NCBI GenBank assembly: GCA_022340885.1
Contig: JAJDND010000085.1
Coordinates: 1-64,000 of the forward strand
Length of the DNA: 64,000 bases
Source: Desulfobacterales bacterium
Lineage (GTDB): Bacteria > Desulfobacterota > Desulfobacteria > Desulfobacterales > UBA11574
Direction of reading: 5' to 3'
Part shown: positions 45,077-53,451 of the stretch, piece after piece
Layout: the number at the start of each line of letters is the position of its first letter
How positions within the stretch are numbered: the first letter of the stretch is position 1
Notes under the pieces: model-generated
Told to the model about the DNA's origin: nothing
The model's input: only the letters and a program-made list of their open reading frames with translations
Databases searched by the model: none
Position numbers and translations under genes: made by a program

Positions 45077-45525
45077 GTCGATATCGCTCCTTTTTTTTGT
45101 TCCGCCCGCTTGAAATTTCCGAGTTTTTCAATTTTTTGTTTTTGTATGGTTCTCCTCTTAAAAGCATCCTGCAGTTTGCAAAAAAGCTCGTCAAAATCCG
45201 CAGGTTTCATAAGATAGTCAAAAGCGCCCGATTCCATGCCTTCGATGGCCGCTTCGATACTGGCGTGGCCGGTTAACATGATGACTTCCATCAGAGGATC
45301 GATTCTCTTGATCTCTTTTAGCGCGTTTATTCCGCCGATACCCGGCATTCTGACATCCAGCACAACCACGTCTGCCGGTTGCCTTTTCAAATAATCGAGC
45401 GCCGCTTCTCCGCTTCCGACTCCCGCAACATCCATGCCGCGTTTTCTCATTCGCTTCATCAGCGTTTCTAAGAAATCGGTTTCGTCATCCACAAAAAGAA
45501 CTTTCAAGGCTTCCAATTTCATCAC
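45073..45525 (-). CDS. single-domain response regulator
   Basis: A 150-residue receiver with a short tail. The acidic pair VDDE (residues 11-14), phosphoacceptor D56 (VVLDVRMPG), T/S position in MLTGHAS and Lys in YLMKPADFDEL are all present. After the receiver comes a basic coiled tail (FKRRTIQKQKIEKLG) with no DNA-binding domain. It overlaps the preceding regulator gene and the following permease gene by four bases each. The products may act by protein contacts. Confidence 0.92.
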   Translation of the reverse strand: MMKLEALKVLFVDDETDFLETLMKRMRKRGMDVAGVGSGEAALDYLKRQPADVVVLDVRMPGIGGINALKEIKRIDPLMEVIMLTGHASIEAAIEGMESGAFDYLMKPADFDELFCKLQDAFKRRTIQKQKIEKLGNFKRAEQKKGAIST

Positions 45526-45908
45526 CTCCCGAATGACACAACGTCTTTTATTTTTGCAATGAGTTCATCAAAATCACAGGGTTTCATCAGATAATCCGAA
45601 GCACCGAGCCCGATACCGTCTCTGGCCGTTTCTTCTGATCCGTGACCTGTGAGCATAATTACCGGTAGATCCGGAACGATGTTTTTAAAAATTTTTAAAA
45701 TTTCGATACCGTCCATGTCTTCCATTTTCAGATCCAGAACCACAGCGTCAAAATCGGTCCGCCTCAATGCCTGCAACGCCTCCCTGCCGCTGTAAGCTTT
45801 GGTGACGTCGATGTTCCGCCTGGACATTCTTTTGGAAATGACGTCCACGAATCCTTTTTCATCATCGACCAGAAGAACCCTCAGTGGTTTGCTTTTGTTT
45901 TCAAACAT
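45522..45908 (-). CDS. single-domain response regulator
   Basis: A 128-residue receiver. DDEKG (residues 16-20) gives the acidic pair, VVLDLKMEDMDG the phosphoacceptor Asp (about 59), MLTGHGSEE the switch Thr, and YLMKPCDFDEL the conserved Lys. It lacks an output domain. Its sequence is close to the neighbouring regulator downstream, suggesting tandem duplication. It lies 55 bases after the histidine kinase gene, the likely phosphate source for both. Confidence 0.92.
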   Translation of the reverse strand: MFENKSKPLRVLLVDDEKGFVDVISKRMSRRNIDVTKAYSGREALQALRRTDFDAVVLDLKMEDMDGIEILKIFKNIVPDLPVIMLTGHGSEETARDGIGLGASDYLMKPCDFDELIAKIKDVVSFGR

Positions 45909-45963
45909 GAAACGTGACCTGTTTTCCTTTTCTTTCAGCTGCCAGCTTTGAGCCTTCAGCTTT

Positions 45964-47706
45964 TTAATTTGAGTCTTCGGTCGGTCCTTGCACCGGAAGG
46001 CGGATGTAAAACGAAGTCCCAGAATCGATGCTGCTTTTCACTTCTATTCGACCCCCCATTTTTTGAATGATGCCATAACAAATGGACAATCCGAGACCGG
46101 TCCCTTTTCCCACCGGCTTGGTGGTGAAAAACGGTTCGAATATTCTGGAAAGGTTGGCTTCCGGAATTCCCGGACCGTTGTCCGAAACTGCAATAATAAT
46201 AATGCTGTCCTCAAATTCAAAACGGGTGGATATTGTCAGTTCACCCCCTTGGTTTTCCATGGCATCGATGGCATTATTGATCAGATTCAAAAGAACCTGC
46301 TGCATTTCCGACTGGGCCACATACGTGACGGGAAGATCATTTTGGAAATCGGTATGAATCGTTATTTTGGCGTATTTTGCTCTTTGTTCCGAAAGTGCGA
46401 TCAATTCTGCGATCAATTCGTTGATATGGGTTCTTTGAACCCTGAAATCTGTTTTTCTTGCAAAGCTCAACAGCTTGTGCGTAATTTCCTTGCAGCGCCG
46501 CCCCTGGGTTTTAATCTGATTCAACGCCCTTTCAAATTCATCCAGATTCTCGCTTTTACGAAATTCCTCTTCCTCCAGCAGATCCTTTATCCAGCCGGCC
46601 TCTTCCACCATAATGGCCACGGGGTTGTTGATTTCATGGGCGATTCCTGCCGCCAGTTTTCCGATGGATGCCAGTTTGCCGGTTTCTATAATCTGTTTGT
46701 CCATCATTTCCTTTTCTTCGTCCGCCATGGAAATACGACGGACCATTCTCCTGGAAAGGATAAATGCGGAAAAAACAATCCCCAAGGCGCCGAACACCAT
46801 AATCATGACGGCGACGATAATCGCCTTGTAGAGATCCAGATAAGCGTCGCGATGATTCTGCTGATAAACCAACAGCCAATCACCATCCTTTAAAAAGGAC
46901 GCGACGTAGATCATTTTATTGCCGGAGTCGTCCCTTCTCTCTACGATATGGACTTTTTTAAGATCGTCTTCCTTGATTTTCAGAAAGTCCCGATAGGGTT
47001 CATTTTTAGGGGCGACATCGAAAAAGGGTTTTGTCTGAAACTTTCCATCTCTGTTAAGGATATAGGCAAACCCTGTCTCACCGATACGGATGTTCTTTAC
47101 CAAATCGTTAAATGCCACGAAATCAATGGTCGCCCGCAAAATCCACGGATCACCATTCCAGTTATCTTTTACTGCGACGATAAAGTGGGGAAGTCCGCGA
47201 AGACCCAAAAAAACATCGCTGATAAAATACCGTGTTTTCATGGCCTTCTTAAACCAATCCGCCTCGAAATATAATGCCTCTCCGAGTCTGAAAGGACCGG
47301 CATACGCCACCTGCAGTCCTCGCGAATTGACAACCCCCATGTCAACAAACACAGGGCCGAAAGACTGTTGCAGCAAATCCATTCTGTCCTGTAGAAAAGA
47401 CGCCTCTTTTAACTCATCAAAACTAAAGGTCTCCGCCAGAAATCGGATGTCTCCCAGCTTCTCCTTTAAAAAATTATCGATGCTCTGTTTATGCTTGAGC
47501 ACCAATTCTTGAAGATGCGCTTTTACTTTTTCATGATATGACACGTGGAACTGATAAAGGATGATACTTCCCACCAGAATCAAAGGCGTAAATGAAACAA
47601 TAATGACGGTCAGAATCATTTTCCGGGTTAAAGATCGGTAATAGTCGCTTTTTTGATATCCCGTCTGTTTCATTTCCGGATGTCTTTGATTACTTTTTCC
47701 GATCAT
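45964..47706 (-). CDS. membrane histidine kinase with Cache-type sensor
   Basis: A 580-residue kinase. A transmembrane helix (about 29-52), a large extracytoplasmic double-Cache-like domain (about 55-295, with [19 protein letters not shown] and [18 protein letters not shown]) and a second helix (about 298-320) come first. HisKA with [15 protein letters not shown] (phospho-His) and HATPase boxes [15 protein letters not shown] and [11 protein letters not shown] follow. It overlaps the upstream receiver gene by 17 bases. The operon carries at least three receivers, so this kinase may feed a branched relay. The ligand is probably a small organic molecule. Confidence 0.92.
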   Translation of the reverse strand: MIGKSNQRHPEMKQTGYQKSDYYRSLTRKMILTVIIVSFTPLILVGSIILYQFHVSYHEKVKAHLQELVLKHKQSIDNFLKEKLGDIRFLAETFSFDELKEASFLQDRMDLLQQSFGPVFVDMGVVNSRGLQVAYAGPFRLGEALYFEADWFKKAMKTRYFISDVFLGLRGLPHFIVAVKDNWNGDPWILRATIDFVAFNDLVKNIRIGETGFAYILNRDGKFQTKPFFDVAPKNEPYRDFLKIKEDDLKKVHIVERRDDSGNKMIYVASFLKDGDWLLVYQQNHRDAYLDLYKAIIVAVMIMVFGALGIVFSAFILSRRMVRRISMADEEKEMMDKQIIETGKLASIGKLAAGIAHEINNPVAIMVEEAGWIKDLLEEEEFRKSENLDEFERALNQIKTQGRRCKEITHKLLSFARKTDFRVQRTHINELIAELIALSEQRAKYAKITIHTDFQNDLPVTYVAQSEMQQVLLNLINNAIDAMENQGGELTISTRFEFEDSIIIIAVSDNGPGIPEANLSRIFEPFFTTKPVGKGTGLGLSICYGIIQKMGGRIEVKSSIDSGTSFYIRLPVQGPTEDSN

Positions 47707-48106
47707 CGGGCGTCTCGAAATTTTTCAAGCACAATTCCTTCAAAAGGTTCCAGACCACATCTTTCAAGGTTTCGCTGCTGCTTCCTTGCTTTGGAACAAA
47801 CGCTGCCTTACTGATATGGGATGTGAATTCGAGATAATCATTTAGATCGCTGTGAATGACAAACGGCAGCGGCGGGACTCGATCTTCAAGGCTCTTGAAC
47901 AGATTCAACTGACTGACATCAGGAATATCCGGATCAATAATAACAAGGTCGATGGGTGCGGGTCCGTAAATCAGATCCACCAATTCCCTGCTATTCCTCG
48001 CAAGTTGAACGTTATAGCCTTCGGATTGAAACTCCCGCTTTAAAAAATTTCGGATATGGGGATTGCGATCAACAATCAGTAAATTAAATTCTTTTTGCAT
48101 CAGCAT
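47690..48106 (-). CDS. divergent receiver-domain protein
   Basis: A 138-residue receiver-like protein. LIVDRNPHIRNFLKREFQSE shows one acidic residue (D) where a DD/DE pair is normal; VIIDPDIPDVS gives the phosphoacceptor Asp (about 57), and AFVPKQGSS carries the Lys. The Thr switch position reads VIHSD. It is therefore a divergent but possibly phosphorylatable receiver without an output domain. It is coupled with the Cache histidine kinase (17-base overlap) and 11 bases after the CBS gene. Confidence 0.8.
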   Translation of the reverse strand: MLMQKEFNLLIVDRNPHIRNFLKREFQSEGYNVQLARNSRELVDLIYGPAPIDLVIIDPDIPDVSQLNLFKSLEDRVPPLPFVIHSDLNDYLEFTSHISKAAFVPKQGSSSETLKDVVWNLLKELCLKNFETPDDRKK

Positions 48107-48117
48107 CTATGGATAAA

Positions 48118-48795
48118 TTAAAATGTTTCTCTAGTGACTTCACGGCGGTCTACCATGTACAGCAATCGCGCCTTTTCTTTCAGTGCTGTCTTGAGTCTGT
48201 CGATCTTAAACCGATCGATGCCGTACATACGGATATATACCCGTCGCAATCCTTCCGGAACCATGTCGTAAGACGTCAGAATACTTGCCGTACGGCCGCC
48301 ATATTCCCGGATGATATCCATCACTTCTTTTATTGCGCCCGGCCGATCCTCCACTTCCATGCCGAACTGAATGCCTCTTTTTTCTGCGCCGGTCAGTGAA
48401 ATAATAGTTTTGAAAATGTCATTCTGAGTCACCACACCCACCACATTTCCGTAATGATCCACCACCGGCACTCCCGAAATTTTATGCTTTAAAAGAACTT
48501 CGGCTGTTTCTTCAATGGTATAGTCCGGAGGAACCGTAACGGGATTTTTGGTCATTATCTCCTTAATTGTAATTTTTGAAATCAAGTATAGCAGTTCATG
48601 AATTTCCAGGCTCGTCGCATCGGAAGCGGACGCCCTTTTGATATCCCGATCGGTTATAATTCCGACGATTTTGCCTTTTTCCATCACCGGCAGCATTTTG
48701 ATGTCGTGTTTTTTAAGCAGCTTAATTGCATCATTCATGGACGCACCCACATCAATGGTAACGGCCGGTTTGCTCATCCAATTTTTGACCAGCAT
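48118..48795 (-). CDS. CBS-domain pair with ACT-like domain
   Basis: A 225-residue protein. Two CBS motifs, residues 1-60 (VKNWMSKPAVTIDVGASMND...GIITDRDIKR) and 75-135 (IKEIMTKNPVTVPPDYTIEE...GVVTQNDIFK), are followed by an ACT-like beta-alpha-beta domain (140-220, GAEKRGIQFGMEVEDRPGAI). CBS pairs bind adenine nucleotides and ACT domains bind small metabolites, so it may sense energy state. It resembles AcuB-type acetoin-utilisation proteins. It lies 157 bases behind the acyl-CoA synthetase/GNAT gene and heads the kinase/regulator run. Confidence 0.88.
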   Translation of the reverse strand: MLVKNWMSKPAVTIDVGASMNDAIKLLKKHDIKMLPVMEKGKIVGIITDRDIKRASASDATSLEIHELLYLISKITIKEIMTKNPVTVPPDYTIEETAEVLLKHKISGVPVVDHYGNVVGVVTQNDIFKTIISLTGAEKRGIQFGMEVEDRPGAIKEVMDIIREYGGRTASILTSYDMVPEGLRRVYIRMYGIDRFKIDRLKTALKEKARLLYMVDRREVTRETF

Positions 48796-48952
48796 GATAC
48801 CCCCTCCTTTATGTTTTGTACGTGTCTAAGGAATCCATTCCTTCATAAGCATGTGCCAGGTTTTCGAGCCCTCGGGGAGCTTTTCTTTCAAATTCTTAAA
48901 AAGATTGTCCATGGAGCGCCTGTTCGAAAAACACCCCGGTTTCGCAGGTTTT

Positions 48953-51439
48953 TTAAGCCTCCATCTTTGTCAAATCTATATTCAATTCATAATCGCTTTC
49001 GCCGATCATCTTTTTTGCCGTAAAGCCCAGTTTTTTCCCCAAAGCCAGCATCTGGGTGTTTTCCGGCAAAACGAGCCCCCATACGTTTTCGATTCCGCGC
49101 TCTTTTGAAATCAAAAGGCATCGTTTGAGAAGTTCTGCACCGATGCCCTTCCCGTGCCATGCATCAGCCACGACAACGGCAAATTCCGCTTTTTTTCGAT
49201 TATAAATGTTCGAAATCACGCGGGCGGCTCCCAGCATTTTCTCGTCGGGTTCGGTCCCTAAAAGTGCAACCAGTGCAATTTCCCTGTCATAATCAATCTG
49301 CGTGAACCGGACGAGCATGTGGGAAGGGAGCGTTTTCATCGGGCTGAAAAACCGAAAGTAAATGCTCTGCTGTGAAAGAGATTCAAACAGCTGAACCAGC
49401 AGCGGCGCATCCTCCGGTCGAATGGGCCGGATAAAAATTTCTCCGACACCTTCACGTATCGCTCGGGTCTCATACTGGTTGGGATATGGACTGATGACCA
49501 GGTGATCGTGTGCTTTTATCATGGTGGCGCGCAAAACGATCCGGGCGTCTTTCACTCGGATATCGTTTGGTGTTACGATAAGAGGATTGATATCGATCTC
49601 TTCGATCTCAGGAAAATCCGTTACCATTTGAGACAGTCGAATTAAAATTTCTTCGATCAAGGCCAGGTTGCATGGGGAATAATTTTTGAAACCTTTTAGC
49701 AGCGCATATACTTTTGTTTTTTTAGTGAGCTCTCTGGCCAACAGGCGGTTTAAAGGCGGCAGCGCAACGGGTCGATCGTCTAAAACTTCAGACAAAACAC
49801 CCCCCAACCCGAAATAAATGACTGGTCCGAGATCCCGGTCCTTTTTCGAACCGATCGCCAGTTCGTATTGCTGTTCTTTTTGTTCCACGCTTTGACTTGG
49901 ACGATCAATTGCTTCCGAATAAACGGGGATTCCGTAAGCGCTCAACAAATCAGCTGCTTCCGTTGAAGTCAGACACAATTCGTTTTGCGAGAGTTTTTTT
50001 TGGATCTGGATTTGCGCGCTTTTAACATCGAATTCGATCTTTCTGTCAAATTTTGGCGGAATCTCCAGAAGCACTTTTAGATTTTTCGAATAACGGTAAA
50101 GATCCATAAATGCCCTGACCGCACGCTCCGGTGTCTCAAATGTCGGGATCCCTTTTAGATTGAAGATATCCCGGCCGATCTCCATTTGTTTCCCACCCAT
50201 CCACGAAACGAATATCGGAAAAGATGTTCTTTTTATAACACCGGCCAGAGATTCAGCCACATCGGTCGGACGCGTCAAAGCCTGAGGGGCCAGGATGATC
50301 AAAAGCCCGTTCACTGCGGGATCTTTTAAACAGATATCCACGGCTTTTTCATACCGCTCGGGAGAAGCGTCTCCCAGAATATCGACCGGGTTTGTATGGC
50401 TCCAGCCGGGAGGGAGAAGATCATCTAATTTATTGATGGTGTCGACACTTAAAACCGCAGGATCCACACCATGATCGGCAAGGGCATCCACGGCCATAAC
50501 GCCCGGACTGCCGGCGTTGGTGACAATGGCTAACCCGGGGTTCAAAGGCCGCGGCTGTTTGGCCAAGAGCTCAACACAGTCGAAAAGTTCTTCGAAAGTT
50601 TTGACCCGAACGATGCCGGCACGCTCGAAAGCCGCATCATATACGGCATCTTCTCCGCCCAACCTGCCGGTATGGGATGCAATGGCCAAAGCCCCCGCTG
50701 CCGTCCGGCCGGCTTTAAGCACAATGATCGGTTTGATTCGGGATACGGATCGCGCAGCGCTCATGAAATTTCGAATCCGCGGAATACTTTCTACAAATAT
50801 TACAATGCTGCCGACATGGGAGTCTCCTCCGAGATAATCGATGATATCCCCGAAATCCACATCCATCATGGATCCGAGACTTACAAAATAGCTGAAGCCG
50901 ATATGCTCTCTTAGGCAGAGATCGAGAACCGAAACGCATATCGCGCCGCTCTGGGAAACAAACGCCATTTTTCCGGGATGCGGGGTATGAGTCGAAAAGC
51001 TGAGATTGAGTTTGGAACCGGAACAGATGATTCCGAGACAACCCGGTCCGATGATGCGAAGTCCTTGACGTCTCGCCGAATTGACGGCGGATACTACCGT
51101 CTCTTGGCTGATTATCCCGGCCTCTTTTCCACCGGCCGAAATGATGACCAGGCCTTTCACCTTTGTATCGATGCATTCCCGGATGACTTGTGGCGCCGAA
51201 TTTACGGACCCGGCAAGTACGGCCAGATCTACCACGGGATTGAGCGCTGAAAGAGACGGATAAACAGGTTGTTCCCCAATTTTTTTGTGGCACCGATGAA
51301 TCGGATACACGCCTCCCGAATATCCGCCTTCAATCAGGTTCTGCACCAGGGTTGTAAAAATTCGTCCCCCCGGTGAATCGTCCCCGATCACGGCAATGGA
51401 CTTCGGCTGAAATATTTTGTCCAGGTGAATCGCACTCAT
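48953..51439 (-). CDS. ADP-forming acyl-CoA synthetase/GNAT fusion with shortened ATP-grasp domain
   Basis: An 828-residue protein of the Pat/acetyl-CoA-synthetase (NDP-forming) family. CoA-binding domain 1-140 (PKSIAVIGDDSPGGRIF), ligase domains about 150-455 with the phospho-His256 motif SHTGRLGGEDAVYDAAF, and a C-terminal GNAT domain about 668-820 (ADAWHGKGIGAELLKR). The ATP-grasp_5 part (about 480-640) is short. LLSAYGIPVYSEA is followed after about 20 residues by GPVIYFGLGGVLSEVL, so roughly 90 residues including the nucleotide-binding subdomain are missing. Acyl-CoA synthesis is therefore unlikely. A protein acetyltransferase with a regulatory ligase-like sensor fits better. A sigma-54 promoter and palindrome lie upstream. 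Confidence 0.9.
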   Translation of the reverse strand: MSAIHLDKIFQPKSIAVIGDDSPGGRIFTTLVQNLIEGGYSGGVYPIHRCHKKIGEQPVYPSLSALNPVVDLAVLAGSVNSAPQVIRECIDTKVKGLVIISAGGKEAGIISQETVVSAVNSARRQGLRIIGPGCLGIICSGSKLNLSFSTHTPHPGKMAFVSQSGAICVSVLDLCLREHIGFSYFVSLGSMMDVDFGDIIDYLGGDSHVGSIVIFVESIPRIRNFMSAARSVSRIKPIIVLKAGRTAAGALAIASHTGRLGGEDAVYDAAFERAGIVRVKTFEELFDCVELLAKQPRPLNPGLAIVTNAGSPGVMAVDALADHGVDPAVLSVDTINKLDDLLPPGWSHTNPVDILGDASPERYEKAVDICLKDPAVNGLLIILAPQALTRPTDVAESLAGVIKRTSFPIFVSWMGGKQMEIGRDIFNLKGIPTFETPERAVRAFMDLYRYSKNLKVLLEIPPKFDRKIEFDVKSAQIQIQKKLSQNELCLTSTEAADLLSAYGIPVYSEAIDRPSQSVEQKEQQYELAIGSKKDRDLGPVIYFGLGGVLSEVLDDRPVALPPLNRLLARELTKKTKVYALLKGFKNYSPCNLALIEEILIRLSQMVTDFPEIEEIDINPLIVTPNDIRVKDARIVLRATMIKAHDHLVISPYPNQYETRAIREGVGEIFIRPIRPEDAPLLVQLFESLSQQSIYFRFFSPMKTLPSHMLVRFTQIDYDREIALVALLGTEPDEKMLGAARVISNIYNRKKAEFAVVVADAWHGKGIGAELLKRCLLISKERGIENVWGLVLPENTQMLALGKKLGFTAKKMIGESDYELNIDLTKMEA

Positions 51440-51491
51440 GGCTCAAAAACATGTCCTTTTTAAACGAAAAGAATGTACTGCCTTATCATGA

Positions 51492-51507
51492 AGCAATCGC
51501 TATGCCA
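51492..51507 (-). promoter_or_regulatory. sigma-54 promoter of the acyl-CoA synthetase/GNAT gene
   Basis: Minus-strand TGGCATAGCGATTGCT fits TGGCAYR-N4-TTGCW at every position. It lies about 55 bases before the ATG at 51439, and a TTTTACA-N3-TGTAAAA palindrome lies about 105 bases upstream of it. Confidence 0.85.
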
Positions 51508-51612
51508 GATGAAATCGTTGTCTGATACTTCATTAATTAATTGAAATAAAAGTGTTTTTAAGGTTGAAAAGTGATTGTTGCAAGCATCGCGAAGAAATTA
51601 GATGTCGACTTT

Positions 51613-51629
51613 TTTTACAAGGTGTAAAA
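51613..51629. promoter_or_regulatory. TTTTACA-N3-TGTAAAA palindrome, site A
   Basis: TTTTACAAGGTGTAAAA is a perfect 7-3-7 palindrome and sits in the context GTCGAC. It lies about 105 bases upstream of the sigma-54 promoter at 51492-51507, the position of an activator enhancer site. Confidence 0.75.
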
Positions 51630-51711
51630 GGGGACCGCAGATGAACGCAGATATTCTGAAAAAAAGAAACTGGAAGCCATCTCAAAATGAGGATTTGCGG
51701 TTATCGGTCTT

Positions 51712-53424
51712 CTATTTCCTGAAATTATATTCATTGGGGGTGTTTAATTTTATCAGGGCACCGTATTTTTTGAACAAGACTTCTCCTTTTGGTTGAAATG
51801 AAAACATGTTGGCGCCGATATCTTCAAGCTTCTCGACAATCTGCTTAATATTCTCAGAGCTCGTCAGCGATTCTATCGTTTCTATGGATACTGTTTGATC
51901 CTTGGGTTGTGATTCAAGAATCTCATATGCGTCTTCAAATTCGTCTGCGGCAAACTGAGCGGTTAAAACAATATAGTCGTCCACCCGTTGTTTCGAATCC
52001 TTCAATTCCGGCCTTTTGAGAAGAAATGCCTCCATGGTTTTTCCGGTCAGCGTCATCAATGCTTTGACCTCCTTTACCGGAAACCCCTCGGCATGCCGTC
52101 TGCGCGCAACCTCTTGAGCAAACGCTGGAACTATGTACCGTTCTCTATTTCTTACCGTTGCCGCTATGATTTGATAATTCAACATAATGTGCCACGTCAA
52201 CAGTTCGCGATCCATCGTCAGGTAATTGGGAAATTGTCGCGCATTGGCAGATGTGTTTACTTCTTGCACAATGTTTTGAATGATAGGTTCGCGCAAACGG
52301 ATCAAAAGATCATAGATTCGAGTACTTTTTCTGTAAGCAGGACGGTATAGATTGATTTCGTTGCGATACACCCAGTCTTTCGGCTGGCTGGTCATTTTTT
52401 CGGTTAAAAATAAAAGGCGTCGCAGTATATGATACCGGGGGGTCGGTTTCCAGCCCAAAGCCGTGTAGGTTGCCGAAGCATCAATATCCAGCTTCTTATC
52501 GATATATTCGGCCATCCACGGCTTTTCGAGCATTTCCTTTCCAATCATCCATCCCGAAAAAGAAAGAACATAAAATCCCATTCTCACAAGAAATTTGGGA
52601 ATTCTAAACGATCTTACATCATGTCCGTAATAATAACGGGTAGCGGTTTTAAAAAGCTCATTGTGGGAAACACTCCCATTAGGACCCGCAATATAAACGC
52701 CCAGCTGGGGAAGGATGTCGCTGATGTCGATGACTCTGAGAAACAATTTAATGAGATCCCGGATATGGATATAGGGAATGGCGGATTCGCCATGACCGGC
52801 CACAATTCTCGACATAAACTTGTTTTTGGATAGCCAGTACTTTAACAGCATATACAACATGGGATATTCGCACCAGTCGCTGTATACAGCCGCCAGACGG
52901 ACAATGGAACATGGAAAGGATTCCGAATACTCTTTGATTAGCATTTCTGCGCGCCGCTTGCTGCAGGCATAAGGGAAATCGCCGTCGGCAGGACTTTCTT
53001 CGGTTACGGTACTGCCTTCGGGAGGAAAATTGCAAGCCGCCACCGAACTGGAAAAGATAAAACGCTTTACTTTCATCATGTTTGACAACTCTAGAAGATA
53101 GCGGGTGGCAATGACGTTCACCTGCTCATATACGGGGTTTTCCTGTAGTGTAAAATCGTAATATCCCGCCAGATGCAAAACATAATCCACGTTTCCGTGA
53201 TATTGAATGTATTCATATACGTTGAGCAGATCCTTCCACTTTGTTATATCGGCCTGCAGCCAGTGTATATTACTGCGAAAGGGAATTCCGACCTCTTTTT
53301 GACTGCGGCGAGCGATACAGAACAGGCGAAATTTTTCGGACACGGCAAGGACGAAATGCCTGCCGATAAATCCGGAGGCCCCGGTGACCAGTATCCCTGG
53401 TAATTTGTTAACCGCGTTACTCAT
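51712..53424 (-). CDS. NAD-dependent epimerase/dehydratase fused to a helical domain
   Basis: A 570-residue protein. Residues about 8-340 are an extended short-chain dehydrogenase: GASGFIGRH (NAD loop), HLAGYYDF, SSSVAACNF and the catalytic YACSK (Y-x3-K). Residues about 385-520 form a helical bundle (RIYDLLIRLREPIIQNIVQEV ... FAQEVARRRHAEGFPVKEVK) that resembles RsbRD/PucR-like N-terminal sensory domains. The C-terminal 50 residues are unassigned. This fusion suggests a nucleotide-cofactor-linked stress sensor rather than a plain sugar enzyme. It lies 27 bases after the acetyl-CoA hydrolase gene. Confidence 0.8.
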   Translation of the reverse strand: MSNAVNKLPGILVTGASGFIGRHFVLAVSEKFRLFCIARRSQKEVGIPFRSNIHWLQADITKWKDLLNVYEYIQYHGNVDYVLHLAGYYDFTLQENPVYEQVNVIATRYLLELSNMMKVKRFIFSSSVAACNFPPEGSTVTEESPADGDFPYACSKRRAEMLIKEYSESFPCSIVRLAAVYSDWCEYPMLYMLLKYWLSKNKFMSRIVAGHGESAIPYIHIRDLIKLFLRVIDISDILPQLGVYIAGPNGSVSHNELFKTATRYYYGHDVRSFRIPKFLVRMGFYVLSFSGWMIGKEMLEKPWMAEYIDKKLDIDASATYTALGWKPTPRYHILRRLLFLTEKMTSQPKDWVYRNEINLYRPAYRKSTRIYDLLIRLREPIIQNIVQEVNTSANARQFPNYLTMDRELLTWHIMLNYQIIAATVRNRERYIVPAFAQEVARRRHAEGFPVKEVKALMTLTGKTMEAFLLKRPELKDSKQRVDDYIVLTAQFAADEFEDAYEILESQPKDQTVSIETIESLTSSENIKQIVEKLEDIGANMFSFQPKGEVLFKKYGALIKLNTPNEYNFRK

Positions 53425-53451
53425 ATCGTTGAAAGAACTTTTTTCGGGTAT

